Assembly (NCBI GenBank): GCA_910575475.1
Contig: CAJTGD010000044.1
Span: 1 to 45,502 of the forward strand
Origin: Lachnospiraceae bacterium
GTDB lineage: Bacteria > Bacillota > Clostridia > Lachnospirales > Lachnospiraceae
DNA: 45,502 nt
Direction: 5' to 3'
Shown piece by piece: positions 26,054 to 34,647 of this stretch (within the stretch, counting starts at the first letter, position 1; each line of letters opens with the position of its first letter). Under the pieces are notes generated by a model. The model was not told the DNA's origin and made no database searches. It saw nothing but the letters and a program-made list of their open reading frames with translations. A program made the position numbers and the translations under genes.

Positions 26054-26699
26054 TCAAGAAGATTTCTCAGACAATCTCAAAATAATATCGCTCTGTTGAT
26101 ACAGCCAATCCGTAAATTCTTTCGGGTTGGCTGTTCTTTCTTTCACAGCCTTTTTCCTCTGCAACGCTTCTTTCTTGAACGCTTCAAAAGCGGTCAGCAT
26201 TTCTTCCAGCCGGTCAGCGGGGAAGCCCTCTGTTTTCTTCGCCTTATTGATCTTATTGCGCCAGTTCTGGCACTCATTTTTATAGAGCAAATCATAGTTA
26301 TTTTTCCTTGCCCTCTCGTCAAACTCTCGCTTGTTTTGGAGCGCCTGCTTCTTCCGGCACTTGTCGCCGCACAGCCCATACCGCTGGCTTTTCGCAAGGA
26401 AGATACGCCCGCAGACTTTACATTTTCGGAAGCACAGCCCCCAATCGTTCAGCCGGTTCAGGTAATAGGTTATCAACGGATAAAGGGAAGCATAGGCGCT
26501 GACGCTCTCCGTCATGCGTTTATTGTCCGGTTTTATTGTCACAACGATGGAAATGGAACCGTATCAGGTCATCCAGTTTTATTGCGGCAGGGGGGAAAAT
26601 GGAAAATTTCATCAAAGAAGGCAAAGGCGGTTTTGACTTCGCCTGCGTAAGCAGTTCCTCAAAGAAACACAAACCGTCTTCAGATCCATGGACTTGCAT
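26054..26699 (-). pseudogene. DUF6076-like zinc-finger protein, frameshifted
   Basis: Two frames join into one protein. The upstream frame starts at ATG 26699 and reads LCFFEELLTQAKSKPPLPSL, then AAIKLDDLIRFHFHRCDNKT before TAA at 26520. The downstream frame (to 26054) reads KRMTESVSAYASLYPLITYY, then the four-Cys finger CKVCGRIFLAKSQRYGLCGD, then KNECQNWRNKINKAKK. This resembles DUF6076 proteins of clostridial mobile elements, which have the same order, but here they are split by an indel near 26.53 kb. Function is unknown. It is oriented like the restriction-modification operon, whose promoter begins just after it. Confidence 0.5.
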
Positions 26700-26970
26700 A
26701 CAATTTATTCAACTGGTTTCGGCGTATAGCCCTTGCCGCCAGTATGAGAAAACAGCGTATAGGTACAATACGTTTAAAACTGCTTAAGATAGCCTGTGGT
26801 AAACTATCTGCTGGTTCATACTGTATTCCATAATTTGTGAGAGATTTCGGGGCAGTTCCTTCATATAAACCAAGAGTATACACCTGTTTTTGCGGATTTT
26901 CAGCCTGTTCTACTGCTGGTCGGTTGCTCTTTCGGTCGGAAAGGATTAAACTGTTGCCATAGCGCTGCAT
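26680..26970 (-). CDS. Hypothetical protein, possibly a gene fragment
   Basis: This 96-residue frame begins MQRYGNSLILSDRKSNRPAV and continues NPQKQVYTLGLYEGTAPKSL. The first two thirds look like real protein, while the last third (from about ILSSFKRIV) looks like out-of-frame sequence. It may therefore be an N-terminal fragment joined to unrelated DNA. The end overlaps the start of the DUF6076-like gene. I do not recognise a family. Confidence 0.25.
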   Translation of the reverse strand: MQRYGNSLILSDRKSNRPAVEQAENPQKQVYTLGLYEGTAPKSLTNYGIQYEPADSLPQAILSSFKRIVPIRCFLILAARAIRRNQLNKLYASPWI

Positions 26971-27020
26971 GTACCTTACGTTATAGCCGCTCTAGAATCT
27001 AAGAAAAAGCAGGTGGCAAC

Positions 27021-27827
27021 ATGTTTGAAATGGATAAGACGGCCTTCGGAAAATTCCTTACGGAGCAACGGAAGTCAAAAGGATATACACAAAAAATACT
27101 GGCAGAAAAGCTCTATGTATCAGACAAAGCGGTCAGCAAATGGGAACGCGGGCTGAGCATGCCTGATATTTCCCTGCTCATCCCCCTGTCGGCAATCCTG
27201 GAAGTCTCCGTCACGGAGCTGCTGGAAGGCCGGAAGCTGAACCGCCCTTCCGAAATGGATGCCGACCATGTCGAATTGTTGGTCAAAAAAGTACTGTCAT
27301 TTTCGGAAGACACCCTGGCGTCAAAGAAGGATGGGAAAAAGCATGCCCTTCTTTTCGGAGGCAGTACGGCCGTTACAGTCCTGGAATTGCTGCTGGTATT
27401 CCGCTTCCTGCCATGGAACCATTGGAATATCGGCCTCGCAGTGAGCCTTCTCGGGGTGTTCGAGCTTCTCAGTCTGATCTTCGGAATTTACGCATGGTTT
27501 TTTATCAAAGAAACGCTGCCCGCATACTACGATGAATACGAGGTCCGCGGATACAATGACGGGATATTCCAGCTGTCCCTTCCCGGCATCCGTTTCAACA
27601 ACCGCAACTGGCCCCATGTTGTAAAATGTCTGCGATCCTGGTCGGTCGCTTCCATGCTGATCGTCCCTCTGCCCTGCGCACTTCTGCTGCTTTTTGAGCA
27701 TCCCATGGGGTATTTTTCTCTCCTGGCTGGCATGCTGCTCCTGATTGCGTATCTGGCCGGGCTGTTCGTGCCGCTGTATGCGACGGCGAAAAAATATGAA
27801 TCATGCCGAAGGTTTTCACAAGATTAA
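27021..27827 (+). CDS. XRE regulator fused to a membrane domain
   Basis: This 268-residue protein has an N-terminal Cro/C1 helix-turn-helix (residues about 8-62: FLTEQRKSKGYTQKILAEKL, then VSDKAVSKWERGLSMPDISL). A linker and about four hydrophobic segments follow (near residues 108-125, 138-162, 208-228 and 236-258). Such membrane-tethered HTH proteins are common in clostridia and usually control adjacent membrane or stress genes. No obvious target is adjacent, although the divergent fragment to the left may be a relic. It is preceded by CAGGTGG and ends in front of a terminator shared with the FlxA-like gene. Confidence 0.85.
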   Translation: MFEMDKTAFGKFLTEQRKSKGYTQKILAEKLYVSDKAVSKWERGLSMPDISLLIPLSAILEVSVTELLEGRKLNRPSEMDADHVELLVKKVLSFSEDTLASKKDGKKHALLFGGSTAVTVLELLLVFRFLPWNHWNIGLAVSLLGVFELLSLIFGIYAWFFIKETLPAYYDEYEVRGYNDGIFQLSLPGIRFNNRNWPHVVKCLRSWSVASMLIVPLPCALLLLFEHPMGYFSLLAGMLLLIAYLAGLFVPLYATAKKYESCRRFSQD

Positions 27828-27883
27828 ACTTTTTAATCCGTACAACCGGAAAAGCAGGCAGGTCAAGATGCACCGGTTCCTAA

Positions 27884-27922
27884 GAAAAACCCCCGGCCCA
27901 TACGCACAGGCCGGAGGTTTTC
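27884..27922. terminator. Bidirectional terminator
   Basis: AAAACC..CCGGCC pairs with GGCCGG.AGGTTTT, flanked by A and T runs on the two sides. It separates the convergent XRE-membrane and FlxA-like genes. Confidence 0.85.
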
Positions 27923-27926
27923 CATA

Positions 27927-28247
27927 TCATCCCCATTCATCCACATAATTTCCCACTGCATCGTCAAGAGACAGCCCGGGAGACTTTTTTTCCGCTTCCT
28001 TTCCGGGCGCCCCTTCCTTCTGCTGTTCCTTTTGCTCAGCCTTCCGTTTCTGCTCCTCCAGACGCCGGATCTGTTCCTCTAATTTCCGAACCTTTTTCTG
28101 CTTCTCATCGGGAGGCAGGCTCTCATCCTCCTTCACCTTTTTCAGCTGCTCCTGCAGCTTCTGGATCTTCTGCTCAATCGACTGCGTATCCGCAGCAGGA
28201 GCCTGCTTCTGAATGCCGCCGGCCGAACCGATTCCTGAAATCGTCAT
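27927..28247 (-). CDS. FlxA-like small coiled-coil protein
   Basis: This 106-residue, highly charged protein resembles the FlxA-like family (PF14282). A short Gly/Ala N-terminus (MTISGIGSAGG) is followed by a long predicted coiled coil (IEQKIQKLQEQLKKVKED, then PPDEKQKKVRKLEEQIRRLE and Lys/Gln/Glu-rich repeats to about residue 85). It ends in a C-terminal LDDAVGNYVDEWG tail. GGAGGAGG is six bases before ATG 28247, which I prefer over ATG 28271. Function is unknown. Relatives occur in flagellated and non-flagellated Lachnospiraceae. Confidence 0.75.
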   Translation of the reverse strand: MTISGIGSAGGIQKQAPAADTQSIEQKIQKLQEQLKKVKEDESLPPDEKQKKVRKLEEQIRRLEEQKRKAEQKEQQKEGAPGKEAEKKSPGLSLDDAVGNYVDEWG

Positions 28248-28369
28248 ATCTGTCCTCCTCCATTTCTCCAACAGGGAATGCCCATCGGGTATAGGAACAA
28301 TTTAACGCTTCCTGCCGCATATTTCAATAGATTTGGTGTGAACTGTCATTGGAATGTATTGAAATGCGG

Positions 28370-28473
28370 AAAGTTTTCCATCTGTACGGTTGTTAATCTA
28401 TAATCTCAGTTTTATTGCAATAAATTGCATAAAACTGAGATTTCGGATTGCAACCGTACAGGTGGAAAACTTT
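28370..28473. repeat. 104-bp palindrome, MITE-like
   Basis: The outer arms begin AAAGTTTTCCA and end GGAAAACTTT, with CTGTACGGTTG matched by CAACCGTACAG. The inner arms are AATCTCAGTTTTAT and ATAAAACTGAGATT, with TTGCAAT-AAATTGCA at the tip. The whole element folds back on itself with few mismatches. It has no ORF and lies between two minus-strand genes. A part of the arm (CCACCTGTA.GGTTGCAATCC) recurs at about 34.09 kb. Confidence 0.7.
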
Positions 28474-28508
28474 TTGTTGACTTTATAGCTGTCAACATAT
28501 AATATAGT

Positions 28509-28973
28509 TTATAGAAGTAATTGAACTGCAGCTGCAATCTGTTTTTGAATACTCTCGACCTCCTCTATCCTGACCTGTCCGATCCTCTCCTGCTCCTTTT
28601 GAAAATCCACTTCCGCGCAAATGCTCTGCAGAAGCTCATAAACCGCCGGCGAGGCCCCCATGGATGCCTTCACCACGTCTTCCGGTTCAAATTGATCCAG
28701 GATCTCCTTTAGCCGGTGGCGGTCTGTTTTTACGATATCTTCAAACTCCTGTACTTCCGCCCCCTGGATCTGCGGCTCCAGGATCTCATTGATCGTCAGT
28801 CCATAGAATCGGGAAAGCTTCAGGAGCGTATCCAGATCCGGCAGTGCAGCCCCGTTTTCCCATTTCGAGACCGCCTGCCTGGATAAATGGAGCTCCCGCG
28901 CCAGATTTTCCTGGGTGAAACCATGTTTTCTGCGCAGAAACTGCAGATATTTCGATATAACGAATGTATTCAT
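28509..28973 (-). CDS. XRE-family regulator
   Basis: This roughly 154-residue regulator has an N-terminal Cro/C1 domain (SKYLQFLRRKHGFTQENLAR, then LSRQAVSKWENGAALPDLDT). An acidic, helical C-terminal half follows (QEFEDIVKTDRHRLKEILDQ onward), likely for oligomerisation or ligand sensing. ATG 28973 (MNTFVISKYL) fits the domain start and has AAAGGACGG upstream; an earlier ATG at 29000 lacks a site. It is followed by the palindromic element. It may control the surface-protein gene upstream, but no operator is evident. Confidence 0.85.
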   Translation of the reverse strand: MNTFVISKYLQFLRRKHGFTQENLARELHLSRQAVSKWENGAALPDLDTLLKLSRFYGLTINEILEPQIQGAEVQEFEDIVKTDRHRLKEILDQFEPEDVVKASMGASPAVYELLQSICAEVDFQKEQERIGQVRIEEVESIQKQIAAAVQLLL

Positions 28974-29128
28974 AACCGCCGCCCGTCCTTTCTTTTCCAT
29001 ATCTACAGACCATGATACTCCATAAGGATCCCTTTGAAAAGAATCTCATATTTGCAATAATGCAACTCACGTTCACGTCTCTCTGTTAAAATCTTTCCAG
29101 CTGCCGAACCGCACGGCCAGAAACATTC

Positions 29129-30646
29129 TCACTTCGTCAGCGTCACCCCATACCCCGCCAACATTTCCGCATACATCTCCAGCTCCGGCCCGCGTACTGC
29201 CACCTGGATCCCGCTTCCCCCGGAGCTTCCAAAGACATTTTGTCCAAAGGAAAGTCCGGTGCATTCCCGGATATCCAGCCTGTAGATGGAAGTTCCGTCA
29301 AATGCCTGATCCGCGATCCTTGTGACATATGGCGGAACCGCATAAATATCCATCCATGCGGCGGGAAATGCCAGAAGCACCGACATCGTACTGTCAAACA
29401 GGACGCCGCAGTCGCTGACGCATCCTGGATTTCCGCCCTCCACGTCGATCCATTCCAGAGATACCAGGCCGGAAAGCGCGCCTTCTTCGATCACAGCCGC
29501 CCCTGCCGGAATATAGAGCTCCAGAATACCTGCACCGCATCCGGCAAACGCACCTCTCCGGATCCCGGTACATTCTGCCGGAAGTGTCAGACATCCGTCT
29601 GATATCTCTGCATATTCCGGGAGAAAACCGCAGAGCATTCCCATTTCATCCAGAACAAAGCAGGAGACCGTACCCTGCTCTCCGTTTTCCCCGTTTCCGC
29701 TGTCAGGCACCGCGCCGCCGTTTTCGACTGATCCGGATGCCCCCTGTTCCGGCCCTTCTGCCCCCTCATTTCCAGGATTCTCCGGGTCGATCGGATCTAC
29801 TTCTGTTCCCACATCCGACGGGTTCCCCGGTTTGATCGGATCTACTTCTGTTCCCACATCTGATGGATCCTTCGGATTGATCGGATCTACTTCTGTTCCG
29901 GCTCCCGATGGGTCCTGCGGCCTGATCGGATCCACTTCTGTTCCCACATCCGACGGGTCCTGCGGCCTGATCGGATCTGCTTCTGTTCCCACATCTGGTG
30001 GATTTCCCGGCCTGATCGGATCCACTTCTGTTCCCACATCCGACGGATCCTGTGGCCTGATCGGATCTGCTTCTGTTCCCACATCCGACGGATCCTCCGG
30101 CTTGAACATGTCTGCTTCCGCTCCGGCCTCCGGCAGATTATCCGGTTTGACCGGATCCGTTTCCGCTCCAGACAGATTCCCCGGTCCTATCCCGGATCGG
30201 TCCTGCCAGGTCTCCTGCCGGATGCTTGCTTCCGGTTCAACCCAATCTGCACTCCCTGCTCCGGATGCCGCGCCAGATCCTTCCGGCTGCAGTATCTCCC
30301 AGAGATTCCCCTCTGAAATATCCGGCAATATCAGACATTCTTCCGGTAATGCCTTTTCTGACAAAACCAGTTCGTTCTTTTCGCTGCCCTGCAAAAGCAG
30401 TGTTTTGAAAACCAACTTTTCTGCATCATACATTGCCGGATCTGTCCCTTCCCGGCTTCCTGTTCTCACTTTATTGCCGGCAGCCTCCAATTCCGTGATA
30501 TTCCGCCAGTTCTGATTTTTTTCCTCTGTTCCATCAGAAACCGGGTTCAGGCACAATGCCAGTCCCATCAAAACGCACAAGCCTGCCGCCGGTTTCAATA
30601 CATACTTTTCAGATCCGCTGCACTCTGACCTGATCGTCTCTTCCAT
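29129..30646 (-). CDS. Surface protein with 15-residue tandem repeats and BspA-type LRRs
   Basis: This 505-residue exported or membrane-anchored protein has a hydrophobic N-terminal segment near residues 18-38 (AAGLCVLMGLALCLNP), an acidic spacer, and about nine tandem 15-residue repeats of the type DPSDVGTEVDPIRPQ (about residues 160-290). A Gly/Glu-rich linker follows, then a C-terminal leucine-rich region of the BspA/LRR_5 kind (RRGAFAGCGAGILELYIPAG, IEEGALSGLVSLEWIDVEGG). The repeats form a likely extended stalk, presenting the LRR domain for adhesion. No sortase motif is visible, so anchoring may be by the N-terminal segment. Repeat number probably varies between strains. Confidence 0.8.
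   Translation of the reverse strand: MEETIRSECSGSEKYVLKPAAGLCVLMGLALCLNPVSDGTEEKNQNWRNITELEAAGNKVRTGSREGTDPAMYDAEKLVFKTLLLQGSEKNELVLSEKALPEECLILPDISEGNLWEILQPEGSGAASGAGSADWVEPEASIRQETWQDRSGIGPGNLSGAETDPVKPDNLPEAGAEADMFKPEDPSDVGTEADPIRPQDPSDVGTEVDPIRPGNPPDVGTEADPIRPQDPSDVGTEVDPIRPQDPSGAGTEVDPINPKDPSDVGTEVDPIKPGNPSDVGTEVDPIDPENPGNEGAEGPEQGASGSVENGGAVPDSGNGENGEQGTVSCFVLDEMGMLCGFLPEYAEISDGCLTLPAECTGIRRGAFAGCGAGILELYIPAGAAVIEEGALSGLVSLEWIDVEGGNPGCVSDCGVLFDSTMSVLLAFPAAWMDIYAVPPYVTRIADQAFDGTSIYRLDIRECTGLSFGQNVFGSSGGSGIQVAVRGPELEMYAEMLAGYGVTLTK
29783..30170. repeat. 45-bp coding tandem repeat (about 9 units)
   Basis: Direct repeats with a 45-bp period share GATCGGATC.ACTTCTGTTCC and ACATC.GACGG blocks. 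They encode the PSDVGTEVDPIxP units of the surface protein. The period is a multiple of three, so copy changes keep the frame. Confidence 0.9.
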
Positions 30647-30947
30647 TCATAGTTCACCTGTCCTTTCTTTTATACCTTAAAAAGCCACTGATCTTACGTC
30701 TATATTTTACATAATAAAAGGAAATACCACAATTCCCTGCAGCATTTATTTACAATTTATTTCCCAAAATATATGTGGCTGTGTGTATAAATAACCAACT
30801 TTTCCCGTATTTTTCCGTACATTATAACCATTCATTTCCATCTCGGTTCCATGCTATACTATGATTACAAAAAACGAAAACAACCGACTATAGAACGCCG
30901 GGCCGCAGCCGGAAAGGGCGTTGAGTGATCGTAACAGGAGGTCTATT
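30647..30947 (+). promoter_or_regulatory. Intergenic control region before the alpha-galactosidase gene
   Basis: These 301 bases lie between divergent genes. On the plus strand an extended -10 (TG-C-TATACT, -10 at 30855-30860) has only a weak -35. AACGCC/GGGCGTT can form a leader hairpin about 25-50 bases before the start. The left half is AT-rich and presumably holds the surface-protein promoter, but no convincing boxes are seen there. Confidence 0.5.
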
Positions 30948-33134
30948 ATGTCTATTATTTTTAACGAGCAGACAAAAACATTTACTCTGCAGACAAAGCA
31001 CACCACATACCAGATGAAGATCGGGAATCTGGATTATCTGCTGCACCTGTACTATGGGCCTGTCCTGCATGATGCGGACTTAAGCTATCAGATCATGCAG
31101 TATGACCGTGGATTTTCCGGAAATCCTTATGAATCAAGGGATGCCAGGACCTTTTCCCTGGATGCCCAGCCCCAGGAATTCAGTACACAGCAGCAGGGCG
31201 ATTTCCGTACCGCAAGCATCGAGGTCGTCAACGCAGACGGCAGTTATTCCTTTAACGGAAAGGTGTCACGTTTCACGATCCGGGAAGAAAAATACCAGCT
31301 GGACACCCTGCCCTGTACATTTGCAAACGAGGATGAACAGGCGGACACGCTGGAAATCGTACTCTCCGATGACATCAGCGACGTGGAAGTCATTTTATTA
31401 TACAGTGTATTTGAGGAAGCCGATATCATCACCCGTGCCGTAAAGGTATTCAACAAGGGAAAAGCCCCCATCCATTTAAAAAAGATCATGTCCGTTTGCC
31501 TGGACTTTTTAAACGGCCTGGATATGGATCTGGTCAGCCTGCCGGGACGGTACGGTCAGGAGCGTCAGGTGGAGCGCCAGCGGATGACCCACCACATCCA
31601 CACCATCGGAAGCGTGCGGGGCTCCTCCAGCCACCAGCAGAATCCCTTTGTGATCCTGTGTGACAGAGAGGCCTCCGAGGACTATGGAAAATGCTATGGC
31701 TTCTCACTGGTGTACAGCGGCAATTTTCTCGCCGAAGCCGAGCTGGATCAGTATGACCAGCTCCGCCTTGTGATGGGGATCAACCCCAAGCAGTTTGTGT
31801 ACGAGGTCAGACCGGGGGAGGCATTTGAAGGCCCGGAGGTTGTCATGGCTTTTACAGAAAAGGGCTTCACGGGGCTGACCCATTTGTACCATGATTTTTA
31901 CCGCACCAACCTGTGCAGGAGCAAATTTGTTTCTGAAGTACAGCGCCCGGTCCTGATCAACAGCTGGGAAGCCGCTTTCATGGATTTTGACGATGTAAAG
32001 CTGATAGAGATCGCAAAGGCGGCCAAAAATATGGGCGTGGATATGCTGGTCATGGACGACGGATGGTTTGGAAAGCGGGATGACGACAACAGCGGCCTGG
32101 GCGACTGGGTCGTCAATGAGGAAAAGATCAAAGGCGGCCTGCACAAGCTGGTGGAGCAGATCAACAGCCTGGGAATGAAATTCGGCATCTGGTTTGAGCC
32201 GGAAATGGTTTCCGAGGACAGCGACCTGTACCGCGCCCATCCTGAATGGGCTATGCAGATCCCCGGCCGGCACGCAGTCCGCAGCCGGAACCAGATGGCG
32301 CTGGATATGAGCCGTGAGGAGGTGCAGGATTATCTCATCCAGAGCATCAACGCCATTCTGGATGATGCTGATATCTACTATGTAAAATGGGACATCAACC
32401 GTTCCCTTGCCGACATCTGGTCCAATGTGCTGTCCGCGGACAGGCAGGGAGAAGTGTACCACCGCTATATCCTGGGGCTCTACCGGGTGATGAACGAGAT
32501 CATCCTGACGCATCCGGATATCCTCTTTGAAGGCTGCAGCGGCGGCGGCGGACGGTATGACCCCGGCATGCTGCACTACTATCCGCAGTACTGGGTCAGC
32601 GACAACAACAATCCCATTGACCGCTTAAAGCTGCATTACGGGACCTCTTTTGTATACCCGGTCTCCACCATGGGAGCGCACATCTCTGACAGCGGGCGTT
32701 TTGTACCGCTTCGGACGAAAGCGGTGGTCGCCATGTGCGGAAGCTTTGGATATGAGCTGGATGCGTCAAAGCTGTCCCCGGAGGAGCTGGAGATCTGCCG
32801 GGAGCAGAGCGGACTCTTCCGGAAATATTATCCTATCATCTTCGGCGGAGATTATTACCGGCTGAGCAACCCCTTTAAAACTGGAAATATGACGGCATGG
32901 CAGCATGTAACGAAGGATAAAAAAGAATCGCTGCTGAGCGTGGTCGTGACGAACCTCACCTGCAACGGGCCTCAGGAATATGTAAAGGCAAAGGGGCTGG
33001 TTCCGGATGCCATGTACCGGATCAACGACGGGGAGCAGGTGCTTTCCGGCGCGGCGCTGATGCACGCGGGGCTTCCTATTGATCGGGAGGTTCCGGAATA
33101 TAGTTCGTTCCAGTTTTATCTGAAACAGATATAG
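30948..33134 (+). CDS. Alpha-galactosidase, GH36
   Basis: This is a 728-residue cytoplasmic alpha-galactosidase that hydrolyses terminal alpha-1,6-galactose from melibiose, raffinose and stachyose. The order of domains is the GH36 one: an N-terminal beta-sandwich (to about residue 320), a TIM barrel, and a C-terminal beta domain. The nucleophile is Asp482 in YVKWDINRS and the acid/base is Asp552 in WVSDNNNPIDR. The barrel motifs VMDDGWFGKRDDD and GIWFEPEMV are also present, as is the sugar-binding CSGGGGRYDPGM. ATG 30948 has a perfect AGGAGG site; an upstream in-frame ATG at 30921 does not. No transporter or regulator is linked, so it seems monocistronic. Confidence 0.96.
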   Translation: MSIIFNEQTKTFTLQTKHTTYQMKIGNLDYLLHLYYGPVLHDADLSYQIMQYDRGFSGNPYESRDARTFSLDAQPQEFSTQQQGDFRTASIEVVNADGSYSFNGKVSRFTIREEKYQLDTLPCTFANEDEQADTLEIVLSDDISDVEVILLYSVFEEADIITRAVKVFNKGKAPIHLKKIMSVCLDFLNGLDMDLVSLPGRYGQERQVERQRMTHHIHTIGSVRGSSSHQQNPFVILCDREASEDYGKCYGFSLVYSGNFLAEAELDQYDQLRLVMGINPKQFVYEVRPGEAFEGPEVVMAFTEKGFTGLTHLYHDFYRTNLCRSKFVSEVQRPVLINSWEAAFMDFDDVKLIEIAKAAKNMGVDMLVMDDGWFGKRDDDNSGLGDWVVNEEKIKGGLHKLVEQINSLGMKFGIWFEPEMVSEDSDLYRAHPEWAMQIPGRHAVRSRNQMALDMSREEVQDYLIQSINAILDDADIYYVKWDINRSLADIWSNVLSADRQGEVYHRYILGLYRVMNEIILTHPDILFEGCSGGGGRYDPGMLHYYPQYWVSDNNNPIDRLKLHYGTSFVYPVSTMGAHISDSGRFVPLRTKAVVAMCGSFGYELDASKLSPEELEICREQSGLFRKYYPIIFGGDYYRLSNPFKTGNMTAWQHVTKDKKESLLSVVVTNLTCNGPQEYVKAKGLVPDAMYRINDGEQVLSGAALMHAGLPIDREVPEYSSFQFYLKQI

Positions 33135-33145
33135 AGAAAAAGAGA

Positions 33146-33199
33146 GGCTGTCGGAAAATCCGCAATATATTATAGATATGCGGTCATTTTCCGACGGCC
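33146..33199. terminator. Long hairpin after the alpha-galactosidase gene
   Basis: GGCTGTCGGAAAAT (33146-33159) pairs with ATTTTCCGACGGCC (33186-33199) with one wobble, and an inner CCGCA pairs with TGCGG. No U-run follows on the plus strand. It may be a terminator-like or REP-type palindrome that protects the mRNA end. Confidence 0.6.
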
Positions 33200-33222
33200 C
33201 CATCACAGCGAAGCGCAGTTCC

Positions 33223-33879
33223 TTAACTCAAAAAACAAATCAGATATGCCGTAACCACAATCATAACAGGAAGATATGCCAAGTCTTCCTTTTCTTCAAT
33301 CCAGACACTCCGCTCTCCGGTCCTTTTTGCAATGAACCGGTAACACAGATACCCTGCGGCCGTCCCCAGGATATTTGTAAGCAGGTCGTTGATATCCGTA
33401 ACCCGGTTTAAGGTGAACATCTGGCTGAACTCAATCACGGCAGAAAAACCAGCTCCCAGCAGAAGCATATTCCGAATATTCCGATACCTTCCACTGATTA
33501 CAGGACACAGAAATCCAAACGGAATAAACAGAATAATATTCAGTACAAAGCTCAGAATCCCCACATCATAGAAAGGGATCAGATTGAATTTCGGATGAAA
33601 AAATGATTCTCCCAGACCAGACAGCCTGACAAATTCGCTCCGTGCCGGAATCCCTACAATCTGATTCAGCATCAGACACAAATAATAATACAATCCCATT
33701 GACGCAATCCATATTTTTATCGTAGGAAGCTGTTTTTTTCTGCCCAAAACAACGAACAGTACTCCTATGATCAAAAACCCCAAAAAACAGACCGGCTTCA
33801 AAAACAGAATATCTGTAATCGACTCAAATAACCCCATCTGTATCTCTATGCCCGACGCATTTCCCTGTGCTGCTCCCAT
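33223..33879 (-). CDS. VanZ-family membrane protein
   Basis: This roughly 218-residue protein has five or so hydrophobic segments and the VanZ signature: FNLIPFYDVGILSFVLNIIL, followed by FIPFGFLCPV and VIEFSQMFTLNRVTDINDLL, then TNILGTAAGYL. VanZ relatives confer low-level teicoplanin resistance in some enterococci; most chromosomal homologues are of unknown role. ATG 33879 is favoured by AAGGAGG seven bases upstream, over the first ATG at 33948. It is not linked to other van genes, so it should not be read as a vancomycin resistance determinant. Confidence 0.85.
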   Translation of the reverse strand: MGAAQGNASGIEIQMGLFESITDILFLKPVCFLGFLIIGVLFVVLGRKKQLPTIKIWIASMGLYYYLCLMLNQIVGIPARSEFVRLSGLGESFFHPKFNLIPFYDVGILSFVLNIILFIPFGFLCPVISGRYRNIRNMLLLGAGFSAVIEFSQMFTLNRVTDINDLLTNILGTAAGYLCYRFIAKRTGERSVWIEEKEDLAYLPVMIVVTAYLICFLS

Positions 33880-33962
33880 CTCCGTTCCTCCTTCATCCAC
33901 GATCAATTTACATAACAAACCGATTTCCTGTCGATATATCAACAGCATTTATTATATTTTGT

Positions 33963-34025
33963 CACCAATTTTCGTCAGAAAATTGATGACCTGCTTGCGC
34001 TTCAGCGCAAAACCTATTATAAGAT
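33963..34025. repeat. REP-like palindromic repeat, copy A
   Basis: ACCAATTTT..AAAATTGAT is followed by CCTGCT, a perfect TTGCGC-TTCA-GCGCAA hairpin and CCTATTATAAGATGAT. The same order of blocks recurs at 38379-38452. Confidence 0.55.
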
Positions 34026-34095
34026 GATCATACAGAAAGTTTTTTAACGGATAGCAGCAAATTTTCTTAACATTTTTTAAATATTTGCCACCTGT

Positions 34096-34476
34096 ATGGT
34101 TGCAATCCATAATCTTCCGTCAGGTGATGTCAAAAAACTGCAGGGGCAGAATGGCTACCGTCTGCGCGTCGATGATTATAGGGTTATTTTTGACATGGAT
34201 GGAAACATATTATATATAGAGCGCATAGGAAACCGTGGTCTAATCTATATTATGACATCTGTAAAGGAACGAATCATCGGCGCTGTCACTATCATGAACG
34301 ATAGTGATGTCGAAAAGTTTTGGAATATTATTTTAAAAAATTTTGTCCCTTCCTGGGATAATATTGATGAAGTGGAACCAGATGAGTATGACTTGCAAAT
34401 GCTGAAAGCTATTGAATCTGACCCTGAATGTCATCAATTCACTCCTGAAAGCGAAATTGATTGGGAACATATATAG
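34096..34476 (+). pseudogene. RelE-type toxin remnant fused in frame to an antitoxin-like protein
   Basis: One frame of 126 residues contains two pieces. Residues 1-51 are the C-terminal half of a RelE/ParE toxin (AIHNLPSGDVKKLQG, GYRLRVDDYRVIFDMDG, IERIGNRGLIY), lacking about 30 N-terminal residues of a normal toxin. From Met53 (34252) a separate-looking protein follows (MTSVKERIIGAVTIMNDSDV, then DEVEPDEYDLQMLKAIESDP), acidic like an antitoxin. In related loci these would be two adjacent genes. Here no stop separates them, or the second is read from ATG 34252 by coupling. There is no ribosome site before ATG 34096. The 5' break lies in sequence similar to the 28.4-kb palindrome arm. A terminator follows. 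Confidence 0.6.
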
Positions 34477-34582
34477 ATGAATACTGATAAGTGAAAGCCG
34501 CCCGTACCCGCTGCTTTAACCAAAAAAAACAATCAACAGTGTAGAGCGCAAGGAGCTTAATCAAAAGAAGGCTCAATGGATT

Positions 34583-34612
34583 GACCCTCTGCGCATGCAG
34601 AGGGTCTTATTA
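34583..34612. terminator. Terminator between the TA remnant and the redox operon
   Basis: A perfect stem GACCCTCTGC-GCAT-GCAGAGGGTC (34583-34606) is followed by TTATTAT on the plus strand and by A/T-rich sequence on the minus strand. Confidence 0.8.
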
Positions 34613-34647
34613 TAGGAGTGTACCATGCGATTAGCTTCACATTTTGT

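Noticed and set aside
28476..28502. Plus-strand promoter TTGACT..TAATAT
   Set aside because: The boxes and 17-bp spacing look good but point into the 3' end of a minus-strand gene, and the sequence is partly a small inverted repeat (GTTGAC/GTCAAC). No plus-strand product is seen.
29783..30170. CRISPR array
   Set aside because: The 45-bp units are contiguous coding repeats with no unique spacers and no cas genes nearby.
29832..30515. 227-codon plus-strand repeat protein
   Set aside because: It is the reverse complement of the 45-bp coding repeats, where a period divisible by three keeps every frame open. The minus-strand frame has the signal segment and LRR domain.
31704..32576. 290-codon minus-strand open frame
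   Set aside because: It is the antisense shadow of the alpha-galactosidase TIM barrel.
33223..33879. Glycopeptide resistance operon
   Set aside because: Only a VanZ-family protein is present; no vanA/vanB-type ligase, vanH, vanX or vanS/R is nearby.
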